Origin: CAIOZW01 sp049317725 | GTDB taxonomy: Bacteria; Acidobacteriota; Blastocatellia; RBC074 | DNA: 8,325 nt | Assembly: GCA_049317725.1 (NCBI GenBank) | Contig: JBMOHS010000170.1 | Span: forward strand, 1 to 8,325 | Direction: 5' to 3' | Shown here: in pieces, positions 5,840 to 8,325 of the stretch | Position numbering within the stretch: position 1 is the stretch's first letter | Layout of the letters: each line of letters begins with the position of its first letter | Position numbers and translations under genes: made by a program | Notes under the pieces: model-generated | Seen by the model: only the letters and a program-made list of their open reading frames with translations | Database searches by the model: none | Told to the model about the DNA's origin: nothing

Positions 5840-7041
5840 GGTTCTCCCCGTGGCGCAGGATTCTCGTCCATCAAACGATTCTGGGGGGGGCGTCCCGAAG
5901 GGGAGGGCCAACCCCCGATCAGTGGGGCCGCTTGGGACTTCGTCATCCCAGAGGAGTGATATCTTTGGATTCAACGCGCTACCGCATCCTCATTCCGCGG
6001 GAGACTCTCTCTCGCGTCGGTGACTATCGCCGTCTGCTCGTGGCACGGCCGAATCAGGCAGGGGGCCGCTTGCGGCAACGATTGCGGACGCAAGACTTGG
6101 CCGTGCTCTCTGACTTGGACTTGCTCGGAGCGCTCTTCGAGACCAAGGTGCCTCAGATCTTCGCCGAGAGCGCCGTCGTCGGGGACGGCTCAGACTGGAA
6201 CTTGACGGAGCTGGGGCTTCTCGGGGATGTCTCGGTCGCCGTCCCGGTGACGATCTTCGATAACGGCAACCACGACGAGCCGACCCCTCATCCAGCCCCC
6301 TTCCCGGGGACGCTGGTCTTCACTCCGGGTGCCCTGCTCGACAGTGGTCGGGGCCTCACGCCCGCTGATTGGAACGAAGCGACGAAGGGCGGCCAGATCT
6401 CTCCCGAGGGCCTCTACCAGCTCTACCAACGGAGATGGCTCCCGGTCTTTGAGTACATCGATCGTCACGCCCCCGGGCCGCGCTCGGCACTTGTCACCAT
6501 TCCGGGAATCGGCTGTGGGCAGTTCGCTGGGCCCTTCCGCGGCCAACTCGGACCGCATCTGCAAGCGGTCCTGCTCCGGTTTCTGCGCGAGCACGGTGCC
6601 TCGTTCCCCCGCCTCAAGGCCGTCTACTTCGATCCCTACAGCCAGTGTGGTAACGAGCGGTACGAGGTCAACGGCATCTCCCTGCTCATCCGTCCGCTGA
6701 CGGCTGCTGGTAACTGGGCCAAGTCACAGCTCTGTCGGCCCGTCGATTACGCCGAGCCCGGGGATGACTTCTCGGGTTGCACGCTCTTCAGCCTCGTCGC
6801 GTGGGATCACGTCTCTTGGCCCGGCAATGACTTCTTCCTCGGGGCCCGTGCCACTGACGATGGCGTCAAGGCCGCCGCGACCAGCTCGATGGGCGCCCTG
6901 ACGGGTCTTGAGGGCACCTACGACCCGGCGCGCGCCAAGTACCAACCTCCCCATCCCTTCCGTTTTTGGGAGGAGGTCGTCGAACGGCATCGGCTCCGAT
7001 TGTGGAACCGGGCCGCCGTCTGGTCGCCAGCTGCCGAGTGA
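5836..7041 (+). CDS. Unknown protein with macrodomain/PARG-like ligand-loop motif
   Basis: No named family recognised. Residues 217-232 (SALVTIPGIGCGQFAG), then a helix (about 233-252) and strand LKAVYFDPY (260-268), follow the C-terminal half of macrodomains and microbial PARG proteins, where '(I/V)..P.IGCG..G' forms the second ADP-ribose loop before the last helix and strand. An upstream strand VTIFDNGNH (138-146) and GTLVFTPGALL (158-168) fit that core. Residues 321-357 contain WDHVSWPGNDFF, then GARATDDGVKAAATSSM, recalling the first macrodomain loop (N..L.GG.VD.AI..AAG) but at the C-terminal side. This suggests a permuted fold; ADP-ribose binding or hydrolysis is inference. Cysteines 227, 271, 300 and 315 could matter. 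No signal peptide or membrane segment is visible, so it is probably cytoplasmic. Start is uncertain: ATG 5836 gives 401 residues and overlaps the upstream stop. TTG 5965 (residue 44) follows AGAGGAG by eight bases and removes a composition-odd leader with several rare-type AGG, AGA and ATA codons. Confidence 0.7.
   Translation: MRFSPWRRILVHQTILGGASRRGGPTPDQWGRLGLRHPRGVISLDSTRYRILIPRETLSRVGDYRRLLVARPNQAGGRLRQRLRTQDLAVLSDLDLLGALFETKVPQIFAESAVVGDGSDWNLTELGLLGDVSVAVPVTIFDNGNHDEPTPHPAPFPGTLVFTPGALLDSGRGLTPADWNEATKGGQISPEGLYQLYQRRWLPVFEYIDRHAPGPRSALVTIPGIGCGQFAGPFRGQLGPHLQAVLLRFLREHGASFPRLKAVYFDPYSQCGNERYEVNGISLLIRPLTAAGNWAKSQLCRPVDYAEPGDDFSGCTLFSLVAWDHVSWPGNDFFLGARATDDGVKAAATSSMGALTGLEGTYDPARAKYQPPHPFRFWEEVVERHRLRLWNRAAVWSPAAE
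5883..5890 (+). repeat. G8 homopolymer tract
   Basis: Eight consecutive G residues lie between the two candidate starts (5836 and 5965) of the macrodomain-like gene. If the ATG start is used, slippage here would shift the frame. If the TTG start is used, the tract is non-coding leader. Confidence 0.9.
5950..5956 (+). promoter_or_regulatory. Strong ribosome-binding site supporting the internal TTG start
   Basis: AGAGGAG is followed eight bases later by TTG (5965) in the frame of the macrodomain-like protein. The ATG at 5836 has no comparable purine-rich site upstream. This argues for a shorter product of about 358 residues beginning (M)DSTRYRILIPRE. Confidence 0.5.
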
Positions 7042-7102
7042 CTTCCCTCGCTGCTTCTTCCCGTCCATAGTCGAGATCGGTACCAACCGCTCCCCAGCAG
7101 GG

Positions 7103-8325
7103 TCAGTTCCTGCCCCCATCTCCCCCCGCGACCGTCACGAGCAGAAACTCCCTCGCCCGTGTCGCCGCGACGTAGCGTTCACAGCGTTCGCGGAGTCCTG
7201 CCGCTTCCAGGCCGTTCATCGGATCGTCCTTGGCGGCGCAGGCCATGGCGACGGCGCGGAACTCGAGCCCCTTGATCCGCTTCATCGTCCCCAGGCGCAC
7301 GCCCGGCTCTTCTGCGCCAGGATCCTCCTCGCGCGGGCGCAGCTCATAGGCAGGGAGGCCCGCTTCGAGCAGCGCCGTCCGGACCGATGCCTTGTAGGGA
7401 GTGACGCAGATCTCGTGAGTGGCGAGGCCGTGTTTCTCGCGCAGCTCGCGGATCCACGCGACGATCGTCGCGGCTTCTGCCCGTTCATCCGGGCAGGGAA
7501 GGATGAGGGGGTCGGCCGGGCCGCGAAAGGCGGAGTGATCACCGCGAGTCGTTGTTGCCGCGTCATCGAGATCATCGATCTCGACGCCACGTAGGATTGC
7601 CTCGGCGAAGAGGCGGATCTGCTGGCTGGTACGGTAGTTGATTTTGAGCCGGCGGGAGCGTCCACGCACCTCGATGCCGGCACGGCTGAGCGGAACCCGG
7701 GCGCGGTAGATGCGCTGGTGGCCATCGCCGACGAGGCAGAGCGGATCGGCGGCACCGCCATCGAGCGGGCTGATGGCGCGGAGGAGTCGCAGCGCTTCGA
7801 GGCTGAAGTCCTGGGTCTCATCGACGAGGACGTGGGCATAGCGAGTGAAGTCCCCGCCTTCGACGGCGAGACGGGCTTGGTGGATGGCTCCCTCGAAGGT
7901 GAGCAGGTTCCGCTTCTTGAGGGCGCGGTTGAAGGTGCGGAAGATCTGCCACGCGGCGCGGCGCTGCTCGCGGTTGAGGCGTGGCCTGGCACTGCGGAGT
8001 GCGGTCAGGTACTGTTCCTCCTCGTCCAAGCCGTTTGGTTCGACGATCAGCTCGTATTCGAGCCGCAGCTCGGCGGGAGAGAGGGGCAGGGAGTCGGCGG
8101 GCAGCCCGGCGAGGGTCGCCTCCCAGACCAGCCCGAGCTCCTCCTCATCGGCGATGCGCCCCTTCCAGGCCTCGCGGCCAGAGTGTCCGGCGCGGCTGCA
8201 GATGGTCCGGGCAAGCGCGTGGAGGTTGGTCACCTCGATGCGTGTCGCCGCCTCTGGATCGAGCCGCCGTAGCAGGTGGCGGATGGTGATCGAGAGGTTG
8301 GTCGTGAAGGTGGTGACGAGAAGGC
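7103..8325 (-). CDS. UvrD/Rep-type superfamily 1 helicase, C-terminal part, truncated by right window edge
   Basis: ATP-dependent DNA helicase of the UvrD/Rep superfamily (3'-5' polarity is usual for the family). The frame is open to the right edge; GTG 8233 is internal because helicase sequence (LLVTTFTTNLSITIRHLLRRL, motif Ia region) lies upstream of it. About 406 residues are visible. Motifs in order, numbered from the first visible residue: motif II VLVDETQD (about 165-172, Walker B); motif III CLVGDGHQRIYR (about 196-207); motif IV INYRTSQQIR (about 228-237); motif V MKRIKGLEF (about 347-355); motif VI RYVAATRARE (about 383-392). The protein ends only about 14 residues after motif VI. 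Walker A and the Q motif are outside the window. The RGRSRRLKINYRT stretch recalls a helicase group that, from memory, often carries a small N-terminal toxin-like domain; that cannot be tested here. It converges on the macrodomain-like gene with a 61-base gap. Substrate and pathway are undetermined. Confidence 0.92.
   Translation of the reverse strand, partial: LLVTTFTTNLSITIRHLLRRLDPEAATRIEVTNLHALARTICSRAGHSGREAWKGRIADEEELGLVWEATLAGLPADSLPLSPAELRLEYELIVEPNGLDEEEQYLTALRSARPRLNREQRRAAWQIFRTFNRALKKRNLLTFEGAIHQARLAVEGGDFTRYAHVLVDETQDFSLEALRLLRAISPLDGGAADPLCLVGDGHQRIYRARVPLSRAGIEVRGRSRRLKINYRTSQQIRLFAEAILRGVEIDDLDDAATTTRGDHSAFRGPADPLILPCPDERAEAATIVAWIRELREKHGLATHEICVTPYKASVRTALLEAGLPAYELRPREEDPGAEEPGVRLGTMKRIKGLEFRAVAMACAAKDDPMNGLEAAGLRERCERYVAATRAREFLLVTVAGGDGGRN

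Noticed and set aside
7042..7102. Terminator between the convergent macrodomain-like and helicase genes
   Set aside because: No compact stem-loop or T-run was found. The only pairing seen (CTGCT/AGCAG) would need a loop of about 40 bases.
7718..8272. 184-codon open frame on the + strand
   Set aside because: It is antisense to clear helicase motifs II and III and has no independent support.

Overview
The window is GC-rich bacterial DNA with tightly packed genes and several GTG or TTG starts. The best taxonomic hint is the long secreted beta-propeller protein at 707-3718. It combines an N-terminal domain of the 'FEPNLGQ ... YPGIDLLWYG ... YDFLVAPGADP' type, seven SBBP repeats, and a C-terminal domain resembling the 'Solibacter uncharacterized C-terminal domain' (TIGR03437). 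That combination is typical of Acidobacteriota, so I infer an acidobacterium or close relative. No rRNA, tRNA, CRISPR array, insertion sequence or phage gene was seen.

Layout. (1) 1-687, + strand: the 3' part of a prephenate/arogenate dehydrogenase gene (tyrA), cut by the left edge. (2) 707-5320, - strand: two exported-protein genes in tandem. The first, in direction of transcription, is a PEGA-repeat protein with a beta-sandwich C-terminus (5320-3845). The SBBP propeller protein (3718-707) follows it and converges on tyrA with only 19 bases between the stop codons. (3) 5321-5683: the one substantial intergenic region, lying between divergent genes. It contains a candidate promoter wrapped in nested inverted repeats. 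(4) 5684-7041, + strand: a probable two-gene operon of a 51-residue coiled-coil-like small protein and a roughly 360-400 residue protein of unknown function. The larger protein carries a macrodomain-like ADP-ribose-loop motif (IPGIGCGQFAG) and a second, very unusual conserved-looking block (WDHVSWPGNDFFLGARATDDG). (5) 7103-8325, - strand: the C-terminal two-thirds or so of a UvrD/Rep-type superfamily 1 helicase, cut by the right edge.

How the genes may work together. TyrA is tyrosine-biosynthesis housekeeping. The two minus-strand secreted proteins probably act outside the cytoplasm and may be co-expressed. The small-protein/macrodomain-like pair is the most interesting unit. The order of its motifs suggests a macrodomain or PARG-like fold whose N-terminal ligand loop has been moved to the C-terminus. 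That is a hypothesis from sequence reading alone. The helicase converges on this pair and is probably a separate transcription unit.
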